This document shows, in pieces, positions 8,697 to 17,859 of a stretch of 47,512 nt of DNA. Origin of the DNA: Methyloceanibacter sp. (GTDB lineage: Bacteria; Pseudomonadota; Alphaproteobacteria; Rhizobiales; Methyloligellaceae). The DNA lies in assembly GCA_029287395.1 (NCBI GenBank), contig JARFRF010000146.1:1-47512 (forward strand), read 5' to 3'. Numbering within the stretch: the stretch's first letter is position 1; the number at the start of each line of letters is the position of its first letter. The notes under the pieces are model-generated. The model was not told where the DNA came from and made no database searches. It worked only from the letters and a program-made list of their open reading frames with translations. The position numbers and the translations under genes are program-made.

Positions 8697-10259
8697 ATGA
8701 CATCTCATACGAACCCAGCAGCGAACGAGAACAACCGGTCGCGGAAGTTGGTTCGAAGGCCCGTTATCCTTGCCGCTACGGCGCTGGTCGCCGCAGGGGC
8801 GATTGGCCTTTCGTTCAACCCGCGTGTGCCATTGGCCGTCGCCGAAACGGCCCAGATGCAGCAGACGATCGAGACGCCCTATGGACGCGCTCCACTGTCG
8901 TTCGCAGATCTGGTGCAAAAGGTGAAGCCAGCAGTCGTTAGCATCAATGTTAAAGGCGAGACCAAGACGGCATCCAACGACGATTCACCCATTCCTGGAA
9001 TGCCAAACCTGCCGGAAGGCATCCCGCGGGACTTCTTCGAAAAGTTCTTCAAGGGGCAGCCCAAGGGGCCGTCGAGGCGCATGCCGAGTCTTGCGCAGGG
9101 ATCCGGCTTCTTCATCTCTGAGGATGGGTTCGTTGTCACCAACAACCACGTCGTTGAGGATGCAGAGGACATCACCGTCACGATGGAAGATGGCGAGAAG
9201 TTCGATGCAAAGATGATCGGGTCAGATCCACGCACGGACCTCGCGCTCATTAAGGTCACTGACGGAAACGGAAAGAAGTTCCCCTTCGTAAACATGTCGG
9301 AGAAGTACCCCCGAGTTGGCGACTGGGTGCTCGCGGTCGGAAACCCGTTCGGCCTTGGCGGGACGGTTACAGCCGGCATCGTATCGGCGCGTAGCCGCGA
9401 CATTGGCTCTGGCCCCTATGACTATCTCCAGATCGATGCTGCGGTGAACCGCGGCAACTCAGGTGGCCCAAGCTTTGACCTCGACGGCAATGTTGTCGGC
9501 GTCAACACGGCGATCTTCTCGCCGTCCGGCGGCAATGTTGGTATCGCGTTTGCCGTGCCGGCCGCGCTTGTCAAGGAAGTCATCGCCGATCTGAAAGATG
9601 ACGGTAGCGTCGATCGCGGTTGGCTCGGTGTGGTTATTCAAAACGTGAATGACGATATCGCCGACTCGGTAGGCTTAGCCAAGGCGAAGGGCGCTATGAT
9701 CACGAAGGTGACCGAGGATGGCCCTGCCGCCGACCAGGATATCAAGGCTGGCGATGTCATCGTTGAGGTGAATGGCAATGAGGTCAAAGACTCACGCGAT
9801 CTTGCTCGTAAGATCGCCGACCTGGAGCCTGACACGACGGTGAACCTCGCGATTGTCCGTTATGGCGACCGGCGCGAAGTCAACATGACACTGGGCTCGT
9901 TCCCAAGTGCCAAGAAGTTGGCATCGCTACGGACCGAAGAGCCCGCTGACGAGCCCGAGCAAGTGGAGAAGCTAGGCCTATCGCTTGCGCCGGCTGGTAA
10001 GATCCCGGGCGCCGGCGAAGACGGTGTAGTGATTTTGGAGGTTAACTCCGAAAGTGATGCCGCCGACAAGGGCTTGAAGCCCGGTGACATCATTCTCCAG
10101 GTCGCCGGCGTGGCCGTCTCAAATCCGAGCGATGTGGCAAAGGGACTAAAGAAGGCGACCGAGTCGGCCAAAGGTGAAAAGGACGAAGTTAAGGTGTTGA
10201 TGCAGGTCAAGACCGGCGACCAAACGCGCTTCGTCGCGCTTTCCCAGAAGAAGGGCTAG
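8697..10259 (+). CDS. degP: Periplasmic Do-type serine protease/chaperone DegP
   Basis: DegP/Do proteases degrade or refold misfolded envelope proteins. The 520-residue precursor has an Arg-rich n-region and signal/anchor (about 12-45), a trypsin-like domain with catalytic His151 (TNNHVV), Asp181 (RTDLAL) and Ser255 (GNSGGP), and two PDZ domains (about 305-400 and 425-515). A loop rich in Pro, Lys and Phe lies around residue 100-130, as in the LA loop. The chosen ATG has AGAGGGGA upstream; an in-frame TTG at 8646 would add 17 residues without a better ribosome site. A strong terminator follows. Placement after the ccm genes matches other Hyphomicrobiales. Confidence 0.95.
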   Translation: MTSHTNPAANENNRSRKLVRRPVILAATALVAAGAIGLSFNPRVPLAVAETAQMQQTIETPYGRAPLSFADLVQKVKPAVVSINVKGETKTASNDDSPIPGMPNLPEGIPRDFFEKFFKGQPKGPSRRMPSLAQGSGFFISEDGFVVTNNHVVEDAEDITVTMEDGEKFDAKMIGSDPRTDLALIKVTDGNGKKFPFVNMSEKYPRVGDWVLAVGNPFGLGGTVTAGIVSARSRDIGSGPYDYLQIDAAVNRGNSGGPSFDLDGNVVGVNTAIFSPSGGNVGIAFAVPAALVKEVIADLKDDGSVDRGWLGVVIQNVNDDIADSVGLAKAKGAMITKVTEDGPAADQDIKAGDVIVEVNGNEVKDSRDLARKIADLEPDTTVNLAIVRYGDRREVNMTLGSFPSAKKLASLRTEEPADEPEQVEKLGLSLAPAGKIPGAGEDGVVILEVNSESDAADKGLKPGDIILQVAGVAVSNPSDVAKGLKKATESAKGEKDEVKVLMQVKTGDQTRFVALSQKKG

Positions 10260-10281
10260 AATCGCCTCTCTTCTGTTGGAC

Positions 10282-10326
10282 GGCGGCGCGGTTTTCCCCC
10301 CCAAACCGCGCCGCCCGCCCTTTTTT
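10282..10326 (+). terminator. Strong Rho-independent terminator after degP
   Basis: A perfect 13-bp stem (10282-10294 with 10303-10315) and an 8-base C-rich loop are followed by CGCCC and six T. It separates degP from the downstream two-component genes. Confidence 0.92.
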
Positions 10327-10388
10327 GCTTCCCCTCGATTGATTAGACTCGAGAGTCCAGACTAAGAGCGAGAGTGAGCTGAGGCGAT

Positions 10389-11069
10389 ATGCGGGTCTTG
10401 GTAATCGAGGATGATCTCGAAACGGCAGCGTTTCTAAAGCGGGCCCTTAAAGAGTCGGGCCACATTGCCGAGCACGCTGCCGATGGTGACTCCGGCCTCG
10501 AGCTTGCAAAGGCGAATGCGTACGACGTCCTGATCGTGGATCGCATGTTGCCAAAGCTCGACGGACTCGGTGTCATAAAAGCTCTGCGTACAGATGAAAT
10601 ACATACTCCGGCCTTGATCCTCTCGGCATTGGGAGAGGTCGACGATCGGGTCAAGGGATTGAGGGCCGGCGGCGACGATTACCTCACGAAGCCGTATGCG
10701 TTCAGCGAATTGCTCGCGCGTGTTGAGGTCCTCGCGCGGCGGACATCGCCTGAAGAGGGTTCCACCCGGCTCGCGGTTGGCGATCTTGTCTTAGATCGCC
10801 TGTCTCACAAGGTGACACGAGCGGGCGAGTCCATCTTATTGCAGCCGCGAGAATTTCGTTTACTTGAGTACTTGATGAAGCACGCGGGACAGGTCGTTAC
10901 ACGCACAATGTTGCTCGAGAACGTCTGGGACTATCACTTCGACCCGCAAACAAATGTTATTGACGTCCACATTTCGAGGCTCCGGTCGAAGATCGATAAG
11001 AACTTCGAACAGCCGCTCCTCCATACGGTTCGCGGTGCCGGTTACACAATCCGTGACAGCGCTCACTAA
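10389..11069 (+). CDS. OmpR-family response regulator beside degP
   Basis: This 226-residue regulator has a receiver domain with acidic EDD (7-9), phosphoacceptor Asp51 (IVDRMLPKLDG) and Lys in LTKPYAF, and a winged-helix output domain ending in IDVHISRLRSKID and TVRGAGYTI. It is most similar in layout to regulators of the CpxR/CusR type and is likely to control envelope or metal genes; its targets are unknown. The kinase gene overlaps its 3' end, so the two are translated together. In Sinorhizobium an equivalent pair also lies between degP and glnE. A partial palindrome GACTC-GA-GAGTC lies about 35 bases before the start. Confidence 0.9.
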   Translation: MRVLVIEDDLETAAFLKRALKESGHIAEHAADGDSGLELAKANAYDVLIVDRMLPKLDGLGVIKALRTDEIHTPALILSALGEVDDRVKGLRAGGDDYLTKPYAFSELLARVEVLARRTSPEEGSTRLAVGDLVLDRLSHKVTRAGESILLQPREFRLLEYLMKHAGQVVTRTMLLENVWDYHFDPQTNVIDVHISRLRSKIDKNFEQPLLHTVRGAGYTIRDSAH

Positions 11070-12510
11070 ATTATTCCGAACGACCACCTTTCGTCTGTCA
11101 CTGACGTATTTCGCCTTATTCAGTGCAGCGGCCATCGTGGCAATCGTATACCTTTATTGGAACACGACTGTTTTGCTGTCCCGCCAGTTGAACCAGACGA
11201 TTGATGCGGAGCTCAAGGGACTAGCAGAGCAGTATCGGGCGGGCGGGCGTGATCAGCTTGTGCGGATCGTCGCGCAACGCAGCCGCACACCCGGCAATAG
11301 CCTCTACCTGGTCGCGGATGGGAACGAGAAGCAACTTGCAGGGAACCTGAGTGCTGTCTCACCTCAGCTCTGGGACAGCGTCGGGCCGGTCGAGTTCTTC
11401 TATAGCCGGCCTGCGCCAGGCGGCATGGAGCAGCGGCTTGCCTTCGCAAATGTCTTCAGGCTTCCTGGTGGCGACCGATTGATTGTCGGCCGTGACATCG
11501 AAGACCGACGAGAACTCTCGAGACTTATCCGGTCCACGATGTTGTGGGGACTTGGCGTGATGGCTCTCGTGGGCCTTGGCGGAGGCTATTGGGTTAGCCG
11601 CCGATTGCTGACCCGAATTGACGACCTCTCCGACACGACGCGTACGATCATGGCGGGTGATCTTTCCCGGCGGCTCCCAGTGAGCGGGTCCGGCGATGAA
11701 TTGGATCGTTTGGCGGAAAGTCTCAACTCTATGCTTGGCCGTATTGAGCAACTCATGGCCGGCATGCGCGAAGTCTCCGACAACATCGCACATGATCTTA
11801 AGACGCCTCTGAACAGGCTGCGCAATCGCGTGGAGGAGGCACTGCGTGAGCCCTCCGATGCCGCAACCTATCGCGATGCACTAGAACGAACAATCGAAGA
11901 GGCTGACGGCCTCATGAAGACATTCAACGCGCTCTTGTCTATTGCGAGGCTCGAAGCTGGGACCGGTGGAGACGACCGGGATAATCTCGATCTATCGGCA
12001 CTTGTCAGCGATGCAGCGGAACTCTATGAGCCCTTTGCCGAAGAGCGGGGTATTGCTCTGAAGGTGGATCTTGCGGGCAATATTCCTGTGCGTGGCAACC
12101 GGCAGCTTCTCGGGCAAGCCATCGCCAATCTCATCGACAACGCATTGAAGTACGGCTTGGTGCCGGCGAGCCAAGCGAACGGTCATGCATCCGAAGTCAT
12201 CGTCCGAACTTGCAGCCATGACGGAGTTGCCGAGGTCGCGGTTTGCGATCGCGGCCCCGGGGTTCCTGAATCGGAGAGAGAACGTGTTCTGAGCCGCTTC
12301 GTGCGTCTTGAAGCTAGCCGTTCGGAACCTGGCAGCGGTCTCGGATTGAGCCTTGTCGCGGCGGTGGCGAGGTTGCATGGTGGGTCCTTGAGGCTTGAGG
12401 ACAATGAGCCCGGCCTCTGTGTCGTGTTTAGCCTTCCGCTAGAGAACGACACACAGCAAGCGAAGACGGCGGACGAACCGTCGCCAGAAGGAGAGCTGAG
12501 GCCGACTTGA
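11053..12510 (+). CDS. HAMP-domain sensor histidine kinase
   Basis: This inner-membrane kinase of about 485 residues is the partner of the preceding regulator. It has a first membrane helix (about 17-37), a short periplasmic domain (about 40-160), a second helix (about 165-185), a HAMP linker (LLTRIDDLSDTTRTIMAGDL), phosphoacceptor His247 in NIAHDLKTPLNRL and an ATPase domain with ANLIDNALKYG, CDRGPGVP and GSGLGLSLV. The GTG start here overlaps the regulator by 17 bases; a GTG at 11035 is the other candidate, and neither has a strong ribosome site. Its end overlaps the glnE start. Confidence 0.87.
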   Translation: MTALTKLFRTTTFRLSLTYFALFSAAAIVAIVYLYWNTTVLLSRQLNQTIDAELKGLAEQYRAGGRDQLVRIVAQRSRTPGNSLYLVADGNEKQLAGNLSAVSPQLWDSVGPVEFFYSRPAPGGMEQRLAFANVFRLPGGDRLIVGRDIEDRRELSRLIRSTMLWGLGVMALVGLGGGYWVSRRLLTRIDDLSDTTRTIMAGDLSRRLPVSGSGDELDRLAESLNSMLGRIEQLMAGMREVSDNIAHDLKTPLNRLRNRVEEALREPSDAATYRDALERTIEEADGLMKTFNALLSIARLEAGTGGDDRDNLDLSALVSDAAELYEPFAEERGIALKVDLAGNIPVRGNRQLLGQAIANLIDNALKYGLVPASQANGHASEVIVRTCSHDGVAEVAVCDRGPGVPESERERVLSRFVRLEASRSEPGSGLGLSLVAAVARLHGGSLRLEDNEPGLCVVFSLPLENDTQQAKTADEPSPEGELRPT

Positions 12511-15413
12511 CGGCGTTCGCCGAGCAGATCTGTGAATCACCCGAAGTTTTCGACGCCGATCGCGGCGCCGATGTGCTGGCGACCGTGCGGGGCGGCTTGG
12601 TCCAAGATCCTGGCTCTGCGCGCGCGATCGAGTTCCTGGATTCGCCGAAGGTTGCTTCGTTCCTCACGGCTGTCTTCTCTGGTTCGCCCTTTCTTGCTGC
12701 TTTGTCAGAGCGCAGCCCGGCTCTTCTTGCTGCGTGCTTGACCGAGGATCCCAGTACACATTTGGAGCAGGCAGGTGCGAAGCTCGAAGCGAGTATTGCC
12801 GAGGCGCCTTCTGAAGCAGCCGCCATGGCTCTCTTACGGGAATTCAAGAAGCGCAGCGCATTATTGACGGCGCTTGCCGATCTTGGCGGTGTCTGGACGA
12901 CAGCCGAAACGCTTTCGGGCTTGAGCTACGCTGCCAATATCTCGATACGGACAGCAGTCCGCTATTTGTTCCGCAGGGCCCACGAGGCGGGGCGATTGTC
13001 TTCGGCCGATGTCGATGGATATTTCGTCATCGCCATGGGAAAGCTCGGAGCCATGGAGCTGAATTACTCATCCGATATCGACATCATCGTTTTTTATGAC
13101 CCAGAACGGGCGGGACTCGCAGAGTCCGAGGAGCCCTCGGCCTTCTTTGTCAAACTAACCCGAGACCTTGTGCGCTTGCTTCAAGAGCAGACCAAGGACG
13201 GCTACGTGTATCGGACCGATCTGCGACTGAGGCCGGATCCCGGTGCAACACAGGTTGCGCTCTCGACCGAGGCGGGTCTGATCTACTACGAGGGCTTCGG
13301 CCAAAACTGGGAACGCGCAGCGCTAATCAAGGCGCGCGTGGTGGCTGGAGATGAGGGGCTCGGAGGTTCCTTCCTTGATCAGCTCTCCCCCTTCATCTGG
13401 CGAAGGTACCTAGATTTTGCAGCCGTGGCTGACATCCATGCGATGAAGCGCCGCGTGCATGCACATAAGGGCCACGGCGCGATCGCTGTGCGCGGTCACG
13501 ATATCAAGCTCGGACGCGGCGGAATTCGCGATATTGAGTTCTTTGCTCAAACGCAGCAATTGATCGCCGGCGGACGTCATCCCGAGCTGCGAACACGCGG
13601 AACCTTGAAGACGCTTGCCCGGCTTGCAGAAGACGGTTGGATAGAATCCGAAGCGGCCGAGGAGCTGTCTGAGGCCTATTTGTTTTTGCGCCGGGTTGAA
13701 AACCGTATTCAGATGATAGGGGACCAGCAAACGCATCTCGTCCCAGCAGAACCTCGTGACTTGGATCGGCTTGCGCGGCTTTGCGGCTTCTCCGACACGG
13801 ACGCATTTGGCGACGCGCTGACTTCACGTTTTGAGTGTGTCGAGAAGCACTATGAGGCGTTGTTCGAAAAGCTCCCTCAGCCTCCGTCTTCGGTTCCCGG
13901 TCTTATTTTAGGAGACGAGTTCGACCCGGAATCCCGCGCGGCCCTTGAGAGCCTTGGTTTTGAGAATCCCAGTGCCGCGATCGAAGCGATCAAGGCCTGG
14001 CAGGCTGGCCGTTATCCCGCCACGCGCAGCGCCAAGGCGCGGGAGCGGCTGACAGAGTTTTTGCCAAATCTTCTCGAAGCCTTCAGTCGAACGGCGCAGC
14101 CCGATCTTGCCTTGTCAACCTTCGACAAGGTTATGGCCAACATGCCTGCAGGCTTGCAGCTTTTTTCACTTCTATCGGCAAATCCAAGTCTGCTTCGGCT
14201 GGTGGCGGACATAATGGGTACAGCGCCTCGGCTCGCCAAGATTCTAGGACGACGGCCTCGTCTATTGGATGCCGTACTGGACCCCGGTTTCTTCGGAGAC
14301 GTTCCGACCAAGGAACAGCTCTCAGCTGTGGTTGGCAGTTCTCTGGCCCGTGCGACAGACTATCAGGATGCCCTTGACCGTGCTCGTATCGTTGGCCGCG
14401 AACAGAGTTTCCTTATCGGCGTTCGTGTAATTTCAGGAACGATTTCCGCAGAGCAGGCGGGTGAGGCCTATGCGGTTCTCGCCGACACTTTGATACAAGC
14501 CTTGTCCGACCGTGTAGGTGAGGAGCTGGTGAGTCAGTACGGTCGTTTGCCCGGTGGTATGGCGGCGGTATTGGCGATGGGCAAGCTTGGCGGTGAAGAG
14601 ATGACCGCCGCGTCGGACCTCGATCTGATCACCGTCTATAACTATATCGGAGAGAATGCGGTATCGGACGGTGCGCGGAGTCTTCAGGGCCCCCAGTACT
14701 ACACTCGGTTTACGCAGCGCTTGATTGCGGCTTTATCGGCGCAGACGGCCGAAGGTGCGCTTTACGAAGTCGATATGCGGCTCCGCCCCTCGGGCAGCCA
14801 GGGACCGGTTGCCACCAAGCTATCTGGGTTCATCGAATACCAAGAGCGGTCCGCCTGGGTCTGGGAGCACTTGGCATTGACTCGCGCGCGCGTGGTTTCA
14901 GGGCCAGATACATTGCGTGAGGCAATCAACGCGGCCACTCGGAATGTACTCACGCGACCGCGCGATCGTAGCGCCGTCGCTGGAGAGGTCCACGAAATGC
15001 GCCGAAAGATCGCGGTTGAAAAGGGGACCAGAGACATTTGGGATCTTAAGCAGGTTCGTGGCGGGATCGTTGATCTGGAGTTCATTACGCAGTTCCTCCA
15101 GCTTGTGAGCGCGGCCCGTCAGCCTGATATTCTGAACCAGAACACCGAAGTCGCTCTTACCAAGCTCGCGGCGGCACATGTTCTTGAACCCGCGGACGCG
15201 GAATTGCTTATACCTGCCGCGCGGCTGTATCAGTCGTTGACGCAAGTTCTGCGGCTTTGCTTGGAAGAGAGTTTCGAGGCCAGTGAGGCGCCGCAAGCGC
15301 TGCGAGATCTGTTGGCTCGGTCCGCCGATATGCCTGATTTTGCGACGTTGGAGGCGACGTTGAAAGAGACGCTGGCGCGCGTACACAGCGCCTTCGATCG
15401 GCTCATTGTATGA
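12507..15413 (+). CDS. glnE: Glutamine-synthetase adenylyltransferase/deadenylase GlnE
   Basis: GlnE adds and removes AMP on type I glutamine synthetase in response to PII proteins. The 968-residue protein has two nucleotidyltransferase domains, the N-terminal deadenylase with KLGAMELNYSSDIDI (Asp190, Asp192) and the C-terminal adenylylase with KLGGEEMTAASDLDLI (Asp704, Asp706), each followed by a helical GlnD-PII-uridylyltransferase-associated segment (GRGGIRDIEFFAQ and VRGGIVDLEFITQ). The TTG start overlaps the kinase stop in TTGA, with AGAAGGAG upstream. Its target would be GlnI-type GS encoded elsewhere; the GlnII in this window lacks the adenylylation system by family knowledge. Confidence 0.95.
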   Translation: MTAFAEQICESPEVFDADRGADVLATVRGGLVQDPGSARAIEFLDSPKVASFLTAVFSGSPFLAALSERSPALLAACLTEDPSTHLEQAGAKLEASIAEAPSEAAAMALLREFKKRSALLTALADLGGVWTTAETLSGLSYAANISIRTAVRYLFRRAHEAGRLSSADVDGYFVIAMGKLGAMELNYSSDIDIIVFYDPERAGLAESEEPSAFFVKLTRDLVRLLQEQTKDGYVYRTDLRLRPDPGATQVALSTEAGLIYYEGFGQNWERAALIKARVVAGDEGLGGSFLDQLSPFIWRRYLDFAAVADIHAMKRRVHAHKGHGAIAVRGHDIKLGRGGIRDIEFFAQTQQLIAGGRHPELRTRGTLKTLARLAEDGWIESEAAEELSEAYLFLRRVENRIQMIGDQQTHLVPAEPRDLDRLARLCGFSDTDAFGDALTSRFECVEKHYEALFEKLPQPPSSVPGLILGDEFDPESRAALESLGFENPSAAIEAIKAWQAGRYPATRSAKARERLTEFLPNLLEAFSRTAQPDLALSTFDKVMANMPAGLQLFSLLSANPSLLRLVADIMGTAPRLAKILGRRPRLLDAVLDPGFFGDVPTKEQLSAVVGSSLARATDYQDALDRARIVGREQSFLIGVRVISGTISAEQAGEAYAVLADTLIQALSDRVGEELVSQYGRLPGGMAAVLAMGKLGGEEMTAASDLDLITVYNYIGENAVSDGARSLQGPQYYTRFTQRLIAALSAQTAEGALYEVDMRLRPSGSQGPVATKLSGFIEYQERSAWVWEHLALTRARVVSGPDTLREAINAATRNVLTRPRDRSAVAGEVHEMRRKIAVEKGTRDIWDLKQVRGGIVDLEFITQFLQLVSAARQPDILNQNTEVALTKLAAAHVLEPADAELLIPAARLYQSLTQVLRLCLEESFEASEAPQALRDLLARSADMPDFATLEATLKETLARVHSAFDRLIV

Positions 15414-15420
15414 GGTTAGC

Positions 15421-17712
15421 TCAGGCGCTCTTCGCCAGCGGTTCCTCAACATTGGCCGGACGTGGAGTGCGGATAGGTAAGGAGCATGTCACCGTCGTGC
15501 CGTAACCTTCGCGACTCTTGATCTCAATTGTCCCCCCGTGGAGTTCCACCAAGGCGCGGGAGATGGCAAGGCCTAGACCGCTCCCCTGATGGCTCTTAGA
15601 GAACTGGTTCTCGACCTGTTCAAAAGGTCGGCCGAGCTTGGCGATATCGGTCTGCGCGATGCCGATACCCGTATCCTTTATGGCGATCTTAAGCTGGCCA
15701 TTGCTGCGCGTGAGCCGAACATCGACGCGACCGCCGTCCTGAGAGAATTTCACAGCGTTAGAGAGTAGATTGAGGAAGATCTGTTTTAGATATCGCCGAT
15801 CCGCTTGGATGGGGAAATGCTCCGGACCTTGACGTTCTAGTGCGATGCCGCGCTCCGCTGCCGCTTGGCTCACGACCTTCATGCTGTCTTGGACAATGTC
15901 GGCTACATCTACGTCACCAAGATCGAGGGTCATGCGGCCAGCTTCGATCTTCGACATGTCTAGGATGTCATTGATGACTTCGAGGAGGTACTCGCCGCTG
16001 GAATAGATGTCCCGCGCATACTCTTGATACTTTTCGTGACCGAGCGGACCGAAGAGTGACTGCTGCATGACTTCGGAAAAGCCAATAATCGCGTTAAGGG
16101 GTGTGCGTAGCTCGTGGCTGATATTGGCGAGGAATTCAGACTTGGCACGGTTTGCGGCTTCAGCTCGGTTTTTCTCCAAAGCGTACTTTTCAGCCAAGTC
16201 CACGAGTTGCTGTTTTTGATGCTCGAGTTCGCGGCGCGACAATCGGAGTTCCGCAACACTTGCGCGGAGTTGGTGTTCGCTCTCTGCATTCTTCGTCTGG
16301 CTTTGTTTAAGGTCTGTGATGTCCGTGCCAACACTCACGTAACCGCCGTCGCGCGTACGACGTTCATTGATGTGCAGCCAGCGGCCGTCCTCAAGCTGAG
16401 CTTCGTATGTTCGCGACTGGTGGTCGTTCTTGTTCGCTACAGCAAAGCGCTTGGATACAATCGGCTCGGAGGCAGCGGCGATGACTTCGTCATAAGAACT
16501 GCCGGGCTGCACCATGTCGTCAGCAAGGCCGTGAAACTGCTGATACTTGCTGTTGCACATCACCAATCTGTTGTGATTGTCCCAAAGGACGAAGGCCTCG
16601 GAGATGGTTTCTACGGCATCGCGCAGTCGGGCGTTAGCGTCCGCGGCTCCTGGAACCGCATTGGGGTCAGCCATCACGGCCATCCCCGTTAGGTAGGGCT
16701 CACCTGTATCTGCGTCGCGCGTAATGTGTCCGCGCAGGCGAGTCGTAACCCAATGACCGTCTGCATGACGCAGCCGGAAGCATTGATCGAAAAGGTTGAG
16801 GCCTTCGCGGAGATGGCGGTCCAACTCGGCCCGTAGGTCGTCATCACGATGCAATTTGCTGGCGAGCGTCCCATAGGACATCATCGATGAGTCGGGTTGT
16901 AGGCCGAGCAGCGCGTACATTGGCGGCGACCAATCGATATGGCCTCGTGCCAGGTTCCAGCGCCATACTCCGCAGCCGGGGATGGCTTCTGTTAGCTCAC
17001 GGGTAAGCGCGTCGGGCTCTCGCGCCTTTCGAATTGGAGCAAAGTACCAGAATGCCCCTGCGAACAGCATGAGGAGCAGGCCACCGCAAATAAGCAGCAA
17101 GACTTCTATTGTGGCGCCGCTACGCCATCCGGCAAGCGCGCTTGCGACTGGCTGAATGAATGTCAACTGCGCGTCGGTACGCGGAACGTTGCGTACCGTT
17201 ACCAGCGCATCCGTGCCGTCGTTTAAAGCTATGCGCATCACGCCCGCGTCAGCGCCCATAATGGTCAAAGGCTGACCTGGGCCGAGGACTGTCAGCAGAT
17301 TGCCCTGATAATGGCTGCCGATCGGTACGCGAGCCTGAATGCTGCCTGCGGCATCAGACAACAGTACGACACGACCCTCGCGCGCGGCGCGAAGAGGCAG
17401 ACTCTGCGCCAGTTCACCTTGCCAATCGGTGCCTGAGGCCAGGACCTCGGCACGGAGTTTCAGAGAGGCAATATCAGCGTTCAGAGCCAGCTGCCGCTGA
17501 GCGGCGGTCATCCGAGCGTCCTTACTGGAACCGATCTGATAGTTAAAGCCGAGGCTTGCGACGATTAGGAAGCCAAAGACGAGGATAGGAACGAGTTGGC
17601 GCAACCTCTCCTGTGATGGGAGGTGTTGATCGACGAGCGCGCGGATGTCCTGCCATCGTGGCCCTGTGATGGAATAGATCCCCGCACCTCGCGCAGGACG
17701 AGCCCGCGCCAT
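15421..17712 (-). CDS. pleC: PAS-domain sensor histidine kinase, PleC-like
   Basis: The 763-residue kinase has two membrane helices (about 42-60 and 200-220) enclosing a periplasmic sensor, two PAS domains (about 240-345 and 360-475), a coiled coil (about 480-520) and the HisKA box with His533 (NISHELRTPLNAIIGFSE), then an ATPase domain (LNLLSNAVKFS, DTGIGI, GSGLGLAIS). The segment FGPLGHEKYQEYARDIY after the His box is typical of the PleC/DivJ/PdhS group that acts on DivK in the CtrA cell-cycle pathway. It converges with glnE (7-base gap); the Sinorhizobium pleC gene also neighbours glnE. The symbol rests on that synteny and on the HisKA region. Confidence 0.75.
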   Translation of the reverse strand: MARARPARGAGIYSITGPRWQDIRALVDQHLPSQERLRQLVPILVFGFLIVASLGFNYQIGSSKDARMTAAQRQLALNADIASLKLRAEVLASGTDWQGELAQSLPLRAAREGRVVLLSDAAGSIQARVPIGSHYQGNLLTVLGPGQPLTIMGADAGVMRIALNDGTDALVTVRNVPRTDAQLTFIQPVASALAGWRSGATIEVLLLICGGLLLMLFAGAFWYFAPIRKAREPDALTRELTEAIPGCGVWRWNLARGHIDWSPPMYALLGLQPDSSMMSYGTLASKLHRDDDLRAELDRHLREGLNLFDQCFRLRHADGHWVTTRLRGHITRDADTGEPYLTGMAVMADPNAVPGAADANARLRDAVETISEAFVLWDNHNRLVMCNSKYQQFHGLADDMVQPGSSYDEVIAAASEPIVSKRFAVANKNDHQSRTYEAQLEDGRWLHINERRTRDGGYVSVGTDITDLKQSQTKNAESEHQLRASVAELRLSRRELEHQKQQLVDLAEKYALEKNRAEAANRAKSEFLANISHELRTPLNAIIGFSEVMQQSLFGPLGHEKYQEYARDIYSSGEYLLEVINDILDMSKIEAGRMTLDLGDVDVADIVQDSMKVVSQAAAERGIALERQGPEHFPIQADRRYLKQIFLNLLSNAVKFSQDGGRVDVRLTRSNGQLKIAIKDTGIGIAQTDIAKLGRPFEQVENQFSKSHQGSGLGLAISRALVELHGGTIEIKSREGYGTTVTCSLPIRTPRPANVEEPLAKSA

Positions 17713-17829
17713 TGGGTCCCCTTTCTTCTCCTGTCGCCGTCTCGGAGAAGTTGCCGCATCTCCGAATCACTTCTGTCCATGGAATCGAGGACTGAAGCAT
17801 CTGTCTAGTAAAAACCTGTGGAAATTAGA

Positions 17830-17844
17830 TTAACAACTCGTTGA
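17830..17844. promoter_or_regulatory. Near-consensus CtrA half-site pair upstream of pleC-like gene
   Basis: TTAA-N7-TTGA differs by one base from the CtrA consensus TTAA-N7-TTAA and lies about 120 bases upstream of the pleC-like start, in the 147-base gap to pepN. One mismatch in an AT-rich gap can arise by chance, so this is weak. Confidence 0.25.
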
Positions 17845-17859
17845 CAGAGAGAAGTGATT

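Noticed and set aside
10954-11052. Longer N-terminus of the second histidine kinase, starting inside the response regulator
   Set aside because: It would overlap the regulator by more than 100 bases with a Ser/Arg-rich sequence that is the shadow of its DNA-binding domain.
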